Positions 57,227 through 64,000 of a stretch of 64,000 nucleotides of DNA are shown piece by piece. The position numbers were made by a program, and so were the translations under genes. Numbering within the stretch: the stretch's first letter is position 1; every line of letters starts with the position of its first letter. Source of the stretch: AC-32 sp963788215 (GTDB lineage Bacteria > Actinomycetota > Thermoleophilia > Gaiellales > Gaiellaceae); contig CAWBFX010000010.1 of the NCBI GenBank assembly GCA_963788215.1, forward strand, positions 186,001 to 250,000, in the 5' to 3' direction. The notes under the pieces are model-generated. The model worked only from the letters and a program-made list of their open reading frames with translations. It did no database searches and was not told where the DNA came from.

Positions 57227-58047
57227 ATCTCGCCCTGCGCCAGCTCCTGCGACCGCTCCATCGCGGCCTGGATCGCGTTCAGGAAGGCTGCGCGAACGCC
57301 CGCGCGCTCGAGCTCGCGGATCGCCCGGATCGTCGTCCCGCCGGGCGACGTCACCTGCTCGCGCAAGTCGACCGGATGGACGTGTTCGTCGCGCAGGACG
57401 TGCGCCGTGCCGAGCATCGTCTGCACGACGAGCTGGGTCGAGATCTCCCGCGACAGGCCGAGCAGGATGCCGGCTTCGACCATCGCCTCGGCGAGCAGCG
57501 CGAAGTACGCGGGCCCCGAGCCCGAGACCGCGGTCACGGCGTCCATGTAGCGCTCCGCCACGCGCACGACCGCTCCCAGATGGCTGAGAGCTTCCTCCGC
57601 GAGCGTCAGGTGCTCGTCGCCTGCATGCGCGCCTGCGCAGATCCCCGCGATGCCCTCGTGCACGGTTGCGGGGCGGTTCGGCATCGCGCGGACGACGGGC
57701 ACGCCGGCGCCGATTCGGCCCTCGATCGCCGCGGTCGGGATCGCTGCGGCCACGGAGAGAACCGTCTGCTCCGGCGTGAGCAGGCCGCCGATCTCGCCGA
57801 GCAGCACCTCGAAGTCCTGCGGTTTCACGGCGATGACGACCAGAGTCGCGCCCGCGATCGCCTCGGCGTTCGACGTCCCTGCGGACACGCCGTAGCGCTC
57901 CGCGAACTCCGCCGCGCGCTCCTCGCTCCGCACGGTGACGGCGACCTCCGAAGCCTCGCGCCAGCCGCCGCTGAGCAGGCCGCTGAGCAGCGACTCGCCG
58001 ATCGTCCCCAGGCCGAGGATCGCGACCTTGCGCGGGTCGGTTGCCAT
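57223..58047 (-). CDS. proC: Pyrroline-5-carboxylate reductase
   Basis: This 274-residue NAD(P)H-dependent enzyme makes proline from pyrroline-5-carboxylate. The N-terminal Rossmann motif is ILGLGTIGESLLSGLLSGG. The family signature appears as VTAVSGSGPAYFALLAEAMVEAG near residue 165, and LREQVTSPGGTTIRAIRELE is the conserved C-terminal substrate loop. The start is ATG 58047. It overlaps pgl by 4 bases and follows the AlkA-like gene on the same strand. Confidence 0.94.
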   Translation of the reverse strand: MATDPRKVAILGLGTIGESLLSGLLSGGWREASEVAVTVRSEERAAEFAERYGVSAGTSNAEAIAGATLVVIAVKPQDFEVLLGEIGGLLTPEQTVLSVAAAIPTAAIEGRIGAGVPVVRAMPNRPATVHEGIAGICAGAHAGDEHLTLAEEALSHLGAVVRVAERYMDAVTAVSGSGPAYFALLAEAMVEAGILLGLSREISTQLVVQTMLGTAHVLRDEHVHPVDLREQVTSPGGTTIRAIRELERAGVRAAFLNAIQAAMERSQELAQGEM

Positions 58048-58057
58048 GTCGCTGAGT

Positions 58058-58910
58058 TTAGGCGGCCTTACGTTCCGGCAAAGGCACGAGGCCGAGCCGG
58101 TATGCCTGCAGCAGGTAGACGCTCGCGAGACCCGCCCACTCGCCGTACGGCTCCAGCAGCTCGGCGCTCTCCGGGGCCTCGACCCAGCGACCGCGAAGAG
58201 CGGACGCGAGCTTGACGAGGCCGAGGTCGCCGACGAGCCCGCGCTCGAAGCGCCCGAGGCCCTCCAGCGAGACGACGCCCACCGACCAGGGCCCGAGGCC
58301 GCGCTCGCGCTCGAGGCGGTCGGCCGCAGAAGCCGTTGGCTTGGAGCGCAGGCCCTCGAGGTCGAGCGATCGGCACAGTCGGATCAACGTCGCGCCCCGC
58401 CGCGCGCCGAGGCCGAGCCGGCGGAGCTGCGCCGGCGAGAAGGCCGCGAAGGAGGCGGGCGTCGGCGGCTCATGGAAGCGCGTTCCAGAGACCGGCGGGC
58501 TCACGGACGCGGATGACGTTCCGCTCGATCGCGCGCGCTCGACTGGCCTGGATCAGCTGGCCGCACACGGCGCGCAGCAAGGCGTGCGTGACCGTCGGCA
58601 GCCGGAGCGGGCGGTAGCCGCGGAGGCGAGGCAGGGCGAGCCGCAGCAGCGGGTCGTCCCGGAACCGCGCGAGGAACTCGGAGTGGTCGTCGTCGAGCGC
58701 GAGCACGAAGCGCAGCTCCTCGATCCCGGCCTCGTCGGGCGCTCGGAGCTGCACGACGCCGTCCGGCTGCTGCCAGGCGCGGCCGGTGCCGCCGGCGGCG
58801 AGGGCGGCGACGAGCGGGCCCGAGGCGAAGCTCCGCGTCGCGTCTCCCGCGAGGCGGGAGGAGATCCGGAGGGAGAAGGGGCCGCGCGGCCGAACCGCGG
58901 CCGCGATCAC
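58058..58910 (-). pseudogene. AlkA-type DNA-3-methyladenine glycosylase (HhH-GPD), frameshifted
   Basis: The gene starts at GTG 58910, inside the stop of the XRE-TPR gene (GTGA overlap). The first part (VIAAAVRPRGPFSLRISSRL, then LLRAVCGQLIQASRARAIE) is the N-terminal and HhH region of an AlkA-like glycosylase. The frame breaks near 58505. The next frame continues with TRFHEPPTPASFAAFSPAQL, then GLGPWSVGVVSLEGLGRFE; an aspartate in GDLGLVKLAS could be the catalytic one. Removing one base restores one ~283-residue protein. As given, it would stop after LWNALP. Assembly error is likely. Confidence 0.78.
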
Positions 58911-60247
58911 CGCGGTCCGTGTGCTTCGACGGTCAGCGGCTCGGAGGCGAGATCGGCGGCGCGCTCGAAGACCTCGAGCGCGTCGTCCTCCCGCCCGGCG
59001 CGGCGCAGGAACTTGCCCCACGAACGGTAAGCCTCGCCGACGTCGCGCCGGTGCCCGTGCTCTTCCAGCAGCTTGGTCGCGTCCCGGAACGCCGAGTCCG
59101 CGTCGTCCGTCTCACCGGTGAGCGCCAGCCCCTCGGCGAGAGACCAGAGCGCGTTCCCCCGCTCGTGGGGGTTCTCCTCGCCCGCCGACTCCAGAGCGGC
59201 GCGGGCGTAGGAGACCGCCTGCTCTCCGTTTCCGGTTCGGGCGGCGTGCTTTGCCTGGTCGCGCCGGAGGTTCGTGAGATCGATCGCTTCGGCCTGTGTG
59301 CCGAACAGCTTTTCGGCGAGCCCGAGGTGCCGTCCCGCGGAGTCATTCCGGTCCTGCGCCATCAGGATGTCGGCGCAGAGCAAGTGTGCCCGCGCGAGAT
59401 GGAGGGTGTCCTCCGTGACCTCCAGCAGCGCCATCGCGCGCCGGATGCAGTCGAGTGCCGCGGCGGCCTGCCCGCGAACGTCGTTGAGCCGCGCGAGCGA
59501 CCAGTAGAGGCGGACCCGCGAGTACGCATCCGTCACCGCCTCTGCACGCTCGAGGGCCTCGTCGAGGACGGCCTGGGCTTCGGAGAGATCCCCGAGGTCG
59601 GTCAGCGCGTAACTGAGGTAGGTGGTGAACCTGACTTCCGCGGAGAGGTCGCCGGTATCGAGCTCCTTTAGATCGGCGAGGCACTTCTGAAACAACTCGA
59701 CGGCACGGTCGGGCCGGCCGCTGGCCGAGTACGCGTGGCCGAGAGTCGCGAAGACGTCGGGCCGGAGGCTCGGCGAGACAGGCGCGAGCTCGAGCCCCTG
59801 CTTGAGCCGCTCGATCGCGTTCCTGTTGTCTCCGGCGGCCGCGGCAGCAAGCCCGAGAGCGATGCTCGCGCGCGATGCGGCCACGTGATCCCCGGCGGCT
59901 AGCGCCTCCTCGCGCAGCTTGTCGAGCTTGTCCTCCGTCTCCGGGGAGCTCCCGGCCAGGCGAAGCTCGAGCTCCGCGTCTGCGATCCGGAGCTCTCGCT
60001 CGTCGCTGGCGCGGATCTCCGAGCCCGTCTCGAGGTAGTCGGCGGAGACGCCGAGCTTGCGGGCCAGCATGCGGAGCGCCTTGACGGACGGGCGACGGGC
60101 GCCCCCTTCGATCCGCGAGATATAGGCGTACGAGACGCCGGGCTCCGAGAGCTCGCGCTGGGAAAGGCCTCGGTCGAGCCGCAATCGCCGTAGGCGCTGC
60201 CCGATGGTCTCCTCGGCTCCCCCTGGCGATTCCGGCACGCGGGTCAT
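58907..60247 (-). CDS. XRE-family HTH regulator with TPR repeats (RRNPP-like), copy 2
   Basis: This 446-residue protein has an XRE helix-turn-helix (IGQRLRRLRLDRGLSQREL, then SYAYISRIEGGARRPS, about residues 15-60) and C-terminal tetratricopeptide-like repeats (for example FATLGHAYSASGRPDRAVEL and VRLYWSLARLNDVRGQAAAA) to about residue 440. The domain order and size match the copy at 35788, though the sequences differ. ATG 60247 is chosen, since the frame to 60298 would cover the candidate operator. A small secreted peptide gene is divergent at 60368. The stop overlaps the AlkA-like gene start, coupling the regulator to a DNA repair enzyme. Confidence 0.82.
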   Translation of the reverse strand: MTRVPESPGGAEETIGQRLRRLRLDRGLSQRELSEPGVSYAYISRIEGGARRPSVKALRMLARKLGVSADYLETGSEIRASDERELRIADAELELRLAGSSPETEDKLDKLREEALAAGDHVAASRASIALGLAAAAAGDNRNAIERLKQGLELAPVSPSLRPDVFATLGHAYSASGRPDRAVELFQKCLADLKELDTGDLSAEVRFTTYLSYALTDLGDLSEAQAVLDEALERAEAVTDAYSRVRLYWSLARLNDVRGQAAAALDCIRRAMALLEVTEDTLHLARAHLLCADILMAQDRNDSAGRHLGLAEKLFGTQAEAIDLTNLRRDQAKHAARTGNGEQAVSYARAALESAGEENPHERGNALWSLAEGLALTGETDDADSAFRDATKLLEEHGHRRDVGEAYRSWGKFLRRAGREDDALEVFERAADLASEPLTVEAHGPR

Positions 60248-60269
60248 CTTGCTCACCGCGGAAGAGATC

Positions 60270-60293
60270 GTCAAGCCGGAGTCGCCACTTGAC
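60270..60293. promoter_or_regulatory. Inverted GTCAAG / CTTGAC motif between regulator and peptide gene
   Basis: GTCAAG at 60270-60275 and CTTGAC at 60288-60293 form an inverted repeat with a 12-base spacer, upstream of the regulator start (60247). The right half sits in the octamer CACTTGAC, identical to the one at 35687-35694 near the first XRE-TPR gene. A smaller palindrome, TACCC/GGGTA, lies at 60304-60318. Confidence 0.5.
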
Positions 60294-60367
60294 AACAAAA
60301 GACTACCCCGTTTGGGTACCGAGGCATTTCTGTGGCCCGGCTCTTCAGGTGGAAGGAGGTGTTCTGG

Positions 60368-60451
60368 ATGACCAGGATCAAGTCCCTGCTGCTCGCGCTC
60401 GGAGTGTTCGCGCTCGCAGCGTTCAACGGTTCCACTCCGTGGGGCCCCTAG
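60368..60451 (+). CDS. 27-residue secreted peptide precursor divergent from XRE-TPR copy 2 (candidate pheromone)
   Basis: The frame starts at ATG 60368 with a very strong ribosome site, GGAAGGAGGT (60351-60360), and ends at 60451. The product has a basic start (MTRIK), a hydrophobic signal core (SLLLALGVFALAAF) and a short end NGSTPWGP. If cleaved by signal peptidase, only about 8 residues would remain, the size of known RRNPP pheromones. A perfect hairpin follows 12 bases after the stop. It lies 120 bases from the divergent XRE-TPR start. No other function is suggested by the sequence. Confidence 0.62.
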   Translation: MTRIKSLLLALGVFALAAFNGSTPWGP

Positions 60452-60463
60452 AACCGTGCGCTA

Positions 60464-60495
60464 GGAGCGGGAGCGGATTCCAGCGCTCCCGCTCC
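60464..60495 (+). terminator. Perfect 12-bp GC-rich hairpin after the small peptide gene
   Basis: GGAGCGGGAGCG (60464-60475) is exactly complementary to CGCTCCCGCTCC (60484-60495), with the 8-base loop GATTCCAG. There is no T-run, but the strength and position suggest that it ends the peptide gene's transcript, as GC-rich actinobacterial terminators do. Confidence 0.65.
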
Positions 60496-60522
60496 CCCAA
60501 CCGCGGCGGTATCGTCGGCGCT

Positions 60523-61011
60523 GTGAGCCTCGATCCCCGCGTCGACATCGGTCACGTTCACCTGAAGGTCTCCGACATCGACCGCTCCCTCGCCTTCTAT
60601 CGCGACATCCTGGGCTTCGACGTGACGCAGCGGTTGGGCGACCAGGCCGCCTTCATCTCGGCGGGGGGCTACCACCATCACCTCGGCCTGAACACCTGGG
60701 AGTCGCGCGGCGGCTCGGCTCCGCCACCGGGGACGACCGGGCTCTATCACGTGGCCATCCGCTACCCGGACCGGCGCACGCTCGGCGACGCGCTGCGGCG
60801 GCTCGCGGAGGCCGGTTGGCCGGTCGACGGCGCGACCGACCACGGCGTCTCCGAGGCGATCTACCTCCGCGATCCCGACGGGAACGGGGTCGAGCTCTAC
60901 CGCGATCGGCCCGAAGAAGAGTGGCCGAGACCGTCCGACGGCGGCGACGGCGTGGCGATGTTCAACGCGCCGCTCGACCTCCAGGCGCTCATGGCCGAGG
61001 CAGATGCCTAA
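60523..61011 (+). CDS. VOC family protein (glyoxalase / extradiol dioxygenase-like)
   Basis: This 162-residue protein has the VOC fold with a typical dioxygenase-like N-terminus, GHVHLKVSDIDRSLAFYRDI (residues 9-28). It also has YHHHLGLNTWESRG and LYHVAIRYPDRRTL, then IYLRDPDGNGVELYRDRP with the last metal-binding glutamate. Histidines and glutamate fit a single metal site. GTG 60523 is the likely start after the terminator hairpin. Substrate unknown. The 3' end overlaps the next small gene by 8 bases. Confidence 0.85.
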   Translation: MSLDPRVDIGHVHLKVSDIDRSLAFYRDILGFDVTQRLGDQAAFISAGGYHHHLGLNTWESRGGSAPPPGTTGLYHVAIRYPDRRTLGDALRRLAEAGWPVDGATDHGVSEAIYLRDPDGNGVELYRDRPEEEWPRPSDGGDGVAMFNAPLDLQALMAEADA

Positions 61012-61237
61012 GGGCTACGCCGAAGGGCCCGCCGCGGAAGAGGCCGAGCGCCGCCTCGAGGAGCTCGAGCGAGACGTGCCCGAAGCGGCGCGCGAGGAGC
61101 GGGTGGCCGTCTACGGCTCGACCGAGGACGAGCCCGAGCGGCACTTCATCGGCTGGCGCGACGACGTCGACCCTGACGAGCTCTTCGCCTCGGGGAAGGC
61201 GTGGGGCCTCACCGTCGTCCGGATCAGCCCAGCGTGA
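61004..61237 (+). CDS. Small acidic protein of unknown function
   Basis: This 77-residue protein starts at ATG 61004, inside the VOC gene. It has a helical first half (AEEAERRLEELERDVPEAAR) and a short beta part (ERVAVYGSTEDEPERHFIGW, and TVVRISPA at the end). No cysteine, signal or known motif is present. Tight overlap with the upstream gene suggests co-translation. Its end overlaps the convergent M23 gene by 14 bases. Confidence 0.6.
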   Translation: MPKGYAEGPAAEEAERRLEELERDVPEAAREERVAVYGSTEDEPERHFIGWRDDVDPDELFASGKAWGLTVVRISPA

Positions 61238-62507
61238 CGGACACCGCGGCCCGGGGCCCGCGCCGCTTGCCGTCCGACGGCGTGACCGCGCACGAGAGAG
61301 ACCGGCCGGGCCGGGCGAGCCCGTGCCGGAGCACATCCGAGAGTGCGGCACTGGTCACGTCCCGGACGAGCTTGGCACCGACCCGCCAGCGGTAGCGGTA
61401 GCGCACCACGTCGTAGTCCGGGTCCTCCGTGACGAGCGACGTGTGCACGCGGCACTGAACGACGTCGGCGCCGGTGGGGTCGGCGGGATCCAGCGAGAGC
61501 GAGACCGGGTTCGGCGGCCGGTCCCGGCGCTTTCCCGACGAGACGACGTCGAACGGCGCATCGACCAGGTCGCGGCCGTTCGCTGCGAGCCGCAGCCGCC
61601 ACGTCCCGAGCTGGTCGAGATCGAGCCGCTCGTGCCAGCTGGCCCACGTCGCGCGGGTGCCGTGCAGGCGCGTCGCCTCCACGCCGTCGAAGGTGATGCT
61701 CCCGTCGGGCCGGGAGAACGTCACCTGCATCGGGCTGCCGTCGAAGAAGCCGAGCTCGATGCGGAAATAGACGTCGCGCGTGCCGCGCGTGAAGGTTCCG
61801 GTGCGCAGAGCCGTGTCCCAGGGCGGGTCGCGCCGGCCGCCGAACGGCTGCGGTGAGAACGTGAACTCGCGAACGTAGGGCGCGGTCGGCAGTGGAGGCT
61901 GCTCGCGCCAGTAGCTCTGGCCGGCCCGGCACGCTCCGGCGAACGGCTCGTAGACCTGGAAGTCGAACTTCGCCGTGAAATGCAGGTGGGGCCAGGAGCT
62001 GTGGCCGCTCGACGCTGTCCAGCCGATCTGCTGCCCCGCCCGCACCCGCTGCCCGACGCGCACGAACGGCTTCCGCCGCAGATGGCCGTACACGGTGCGC
62101 ACGTGCCCGCCGAGGCTCGCGATGATCACGTGATTGTCGACCTGCGTCATCGTCTTCTCGACGTGCTCGTCGGGCAGGCCCGACTGGACCTGGACCACGG
62201 CTCCGTCGAGCGCTGCGAAGACCGGGACGCCGATCCGTTTCTCGCGGAACGACCGGATGAGCGAGTCCTCGCCGCTGTGGCCGTCGTAAGTCTGCGACCC
62301 GCAGCTCCAGTCGAGGACGCCGGGGCCTGGATCGAGGTCGACGAAGTTGCCGAAGTAAAGGTCCTCCCACGGGATACCGGCCTGCGGATAGAAAGAGAAC
62401 ACGGGTGGCTCTGTGAGGCCCGCCGAACGTGGCGCGGCGAGAGACGCTCCGCTGAGGGCGAGGCAGGCGAGGAGGATGAGAGCGATTCGCGTAATGGTCT
62501 TTGGCAT
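61224..62507 (-). CDS. Secreted M23 (LytM-type) peptidase domain protein
   Basis: The 427-residue protein has a signal peptide (MPKTITRIALILLACLALSG) and an M23 endopeptidase domain. Zinc-site motifs are TYDGHSGEDSLI (H-x3-D, about residues 73-84) and SSWPHLHFTAKFD (HxH near 165). A C-terminal region of about 200 residues (RDVYFRIELGFFDGSPMQVT and RYRYRWRVGAKLVRDVT) forms beta-sandwich-like domains. It should cleave peptidoglycan cross-links or act as an activator. The start is ATG 62507, only 9 bases from the divergent CGNR regulator's reading frame. Confidence 0.85.
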   Translation of the reverse strand: MPKTITRIALILLACLALSGASLAAPRSAGLTEPPVFSFYPQAGIPWEDLYFGNFVDLDPGPGVLDWSCGSQTYDGHSGEDSLIRSFREKRIGVPVFAALDGAVVQVQSGLPDEHVEKTMTQVDNHVIIASLGGHVRTVYGHLRRKPFVRVGQRVRAGQQIGWTASSGHSSWPHLHFTAKFDFQVYEPFAGACRAGQSYWREQPPLPTAPYVREFTFSPQPFGGRRDPPWDTALRTGTFTRGTRDVYFRIELGFFDGSPMQVTFSRPDGSITFDGVEATRLHGTRATWASWHERLDLDQLGTWRLRLAANGRDLVDAPFDVVSSGKRRDRPPNPVSLSLDPADPTGADVVQCRVHTSLVTEDPDYDVVRYRYRWRVGAKLVRDVTSAALSDVLRHGLARPGRSLSCAVTPSDGKRRGPRAAVSVTLG

Positions 62508-62515
62508 AATAGGTC

Positions 62516-63004
62516 ATTACGTACGATTCTGACAAGGCACTCATCCACTTCCTGAACGACGGGCCCGGCGACGAGTCCCTCGGCGAGCTGCGCGCCCTGC
62601 TCAACGGCCTCGCAGACACCGTCGCCGCCGGCCGGCCGCTCTCCGGGCCGGAGCTGGCCGAGCTGAACGCGGTCACCGGCAGGCTGCCCGTTCGCGCGCA
62701 GCTGGAGCGCGATCCGTCCGGCGGGTACCTCGTCGACTACACCCTGGTGGGGGGATCGCGGGCCGAGCGGCTCGAGCGCGAGCTCTCCGGCGCCTTCGCG
62801 TCGATACTGCGGCGCTCGCCGGAGCGCTTGAAACGGTGCGCGGATCCGGACTGCCGGCGCGCTTTCTACGACCAGACTCGCAGCCGCACCCGCCTCTGGT
62901 GCGACCTCGGAACCTGTGGGAACCGGGCGCGGGTCAGACGCCACCGGCGCGGTGCTATACCTACCGGCGAGTGGCCAAGCAGGTCGAACAGCTCGAGCAG
63001 GTGA
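62516..63004 (+). CDS. CGNR zinc-finger (ABATE domain) regulator
   Basis: This ~162-residue protein has an N-terminal ABATE-like helical domain (KALIHFLNDGPGDESLGELR, then RPLSGPELAELNAVTGRLPV) and a C-terminal CGNR zinc finger: LKRCADPDCRRAFYD followed by RLWCDLGTCGNRARVRRHR. Such proteins are predicted stress-responsive transcription regulators. No ATG, GTG or TTG precedes the conserved N-terminus in this frame; a stop lies at 62507-62512 and ATT 62516 is the first plausible rare start, while GTG 62747 would remove the whole ABATE domain. The 3' end overlaps korA. Confidence 0.7.
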   Translation: MTYDSDKALIHFLNDGPGDESLGELRALLNGLADTVAAGRPLSGPELAELNAVTGRLPVRAQLERDPSGGYLVDYTLVGGSRAERLERELSGAFASILRRSPERLKRCADPDCRRAFYDQTRSRTRLWCDLGTCGNRARVRRHRRGAIPTGEWPSRSNSSSR

Positions 63005-64000
63005 CGATCCGGTTCGCCGGCGATTCGGGCGACGGGATGCAGCTCGCCGGTGGGCGGTTCACGACCGAGACCGCGCTCGTCGGGAACGACCTCTCGACGC
63101 TCCCCGACTTCCCGGCGGAGATCCGCGCGCCGGCCGGCTCGCTGCCGGGCGTCTCCGGCTTCCAGCTTCACTTCGCCGACCACGACATCCTCACGCCCGG
63201 CGACGTTCCGGACGTGCTCGTCGCCATGAACCCGGCCGCGCTGAAGACGAACCTCCGCGACCTGCCGAAGGGCGGGACGCTGATCGTCAACCGCGACGCC
63301 TTCACCGATCGCAACCTCGAGAAGGCGGGGTACGCGCAGACCCCCCTCGAGGACGGTTCTCTCTCCGAGTTCCACGTCCACGAGGTGCCCCTGACGACGC
63401 TCACGCTCGAGGCGCTCAAGGACGTGGACGTGAGCAAGCGCGAGGCGGAGCGCTCGAAGAACATGTTCGCGCTCGGCCTGATGTCCTGGCTCTACCACCG
63501 GCCAACCGAGGACACGATCGCGTTCCTCGAGCGCAAGTTCCAGGCCAAGCCGGCGATCGCCGAGGCCAACGTGAAGGCGTTCAAGGCCGGCTGGGCGTAC
63601 GGCGAGACCTCCGAGGACTTCGTCGTCTCGTACGAGGTCGCGCCCGCGAAGATGTCACCCGGCACCTACCGGAACATCACCGGCAACCAGGCGATCGGGC
63701 TCGGGCTGATCGCGGCCAGCGTGAAGAGCGGGCTGCCGCTCTTCCTCGGCGCGTACCCCATCACGCCTGCCTCCGAGATCCTGGAGAACCTTTCGCGGCA
63801 CAAGCGTTTCGGCGTCCGTACCTTCCAGGCCGAGGACGAGATCGCCGCCGTGGGCGCTGCGCTGGGCGCGAGCTTCGGCGGGGCTCTGGGCGTCTGCACG
63901 TCGTCTGGGCCGGGCGTCGTCCTGAAGGCAGAGGCGGTCGGGCTCGCGGTGACGCTGGAGCTGCCGCTGCTGATCCTCGACATCCAACGGGCCGGTCCGG
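62971..64000 (+). CDS. korA: 2-oxoacid:acceptor oxidoreductase, fused gamma-alpha subunit (cut by window edge)
   Basis: The gene starts at GTG 62971 and runs off the end of the window. The first ~190 residues form the gamma domain (VTIRFAGDSGDGMQLAGGRF, then PAEIRAPAGSLPGVSGFQLH). The alpha (pyrimidine-binding) domain begins at about residue 235, with TGNQAIGLGLIAASVKSGLP and the conserved GAYPITPASEILENL. The order gamma then alpha is typical of KorA, which oxidises 2-oxoglutarate to succinyl-CoA with ferredoxin as acceptor. A KorB gene would be expected just beyond the edge. It overlaps the end of the CGNR gene by 34 bases. Confidence 0.88.
   Translation, partial: MAKQVEQLEQVTIRFAGDSGDGMQLAGGRFTTETALVGNDLSTLPDFPAEIRAPAGSLPGVSGFQLHFADHDILTPGDVPDVLVAMNPAALKTNLRDLPKGGTLIVNRDAFTDRNLEKAGYAQTPLEDGSLSEFHVHEVPLTTLTLEALKDVDVSKREAERSKNMFALGLMSWLYHRPTEDTIAFLERKFQAKPAIAEANVKAFKAGWAYGETSEDFVVSYEVAPAKMSPGTYRNITGNQAIGLGLIAASVKSGLPLFLGAYPITPASEILENLSRHKRFGVRTFQAEDEIAAVGAALGASFGGALGVCTSSGPGVVLKAEAVGLAVTLELPLLILDIQRAGP

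Noticed and set aside
1..64000. CRISPR arrays, insertion sequences, attachment sites, tRNA and rRNA genes
   Set aside because: No regularly spaced identical repeats, transposase motifs, terminal inverted repeats or RNA gene signatures were found by reading both strands. A tRNAscan or Infernal run would be needed to exclude weak cases.

Overview
The window is a stretch of high-GC bacterial chromosome, dense in genes on both strands. It has no insertion sequence, prophage, CRISPR array, rRNA or tRNA that I can recognise. GC-rich codon use, many GTG and TTG starts, and a SigR/RsrA-type sigma and zinc anti-sigma pair with its own SigR-type promoter all point to Actinomycetota. The long single-orientation operons and the family mix (SatP-Acs, PAC2, DipZ, XRE-TPR regulators) suggest class Thermoleophilia (Gaiellales or Solirubrobacterales-like). 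That placement is inference.

Layout. 1-6260: a flavoprotein disulfide reductase (cut by the edge), two ECF sigma/anti-sigma pairs, a proline-rich wall or membrane protein, a GCS2-type ligase, an HMA protein, a PRC-barrel protein and an HTH/LytR_C membrane protein. 6269-11431 (minus): a molybdenum hydroxylase operon (amidohydrolase, [2Fe-2S], Mo and FAD subunits, MobA-like transferase), with the FAD gene frameshifted. 11466-15398: M24 peptidase, then satP-acs for acetate uptake and activation. 15420-25525: lipoprotein, GNAT, M16 peptidase, thioesterase, SIS protein, class V aminotransferase, a MacB-like ABC exporter and a Mug-Nudix fusion. 25577-32149: nadE, an SDR and acyl-CoA synthetase pair, and a DHA2 efflux pump with its TetR regulator. 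32222-34847: a Mau-like cluster (MauE, MauD, Tat-exported Cys-rich protein, MauF-like). 35447-37312: a candidate structured RNA, an XRE-TPR regulator and a small secreted peptide. 37458-46297: thioredoxin-fold lipoprotein, UbiB kinase, selD, nadM, a cupredoxin with altered copper ligands, archaeal-type phosphoglycerate mutase, ctaA, PAC2, VOC. 46308-58910 (mostly minus): lipoprotein, DipZ, a helicase, the fatty acid oxidation pair fadB-fadA, pgl, proC and AlkA. 58907-60495: a second XRE-TPR regulator with a divergent 27-residue secreted peptide. 60523-64000: VOC, M23 peptidase, CGNR regulator and the start of korA.

Most interesting. Two separate loci pair a cytoplasmic XRE-HTH/TPR regulator with a tiny gene that has a strong Shine-Dalgarno, a signal sequence and a short aromatic C-terminus. 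This is the architecture of the RRNPP peptide-pheromone receptors of Firmicutes (PlcR/PapR, NprR/NprX, Rgg/SHP). Both loci also carry inverted GTCAAG / CTTGAC motifs upstream of the regulator. I infer a peptide-sensing system in an actinobacterium. Other notable points are the Mau-like cluster whose Cys-rich protein lacks the two tryptophans needed for TTQ, and a cupredoxin with natural Cys-to-Asp and Met-to-Leu replacements at the copper site.

Caution. Four genes are broken by five frameshifts, and every one is explained by a single extra base. Systematic assembly error is therefore more likely than real pseudogenes.
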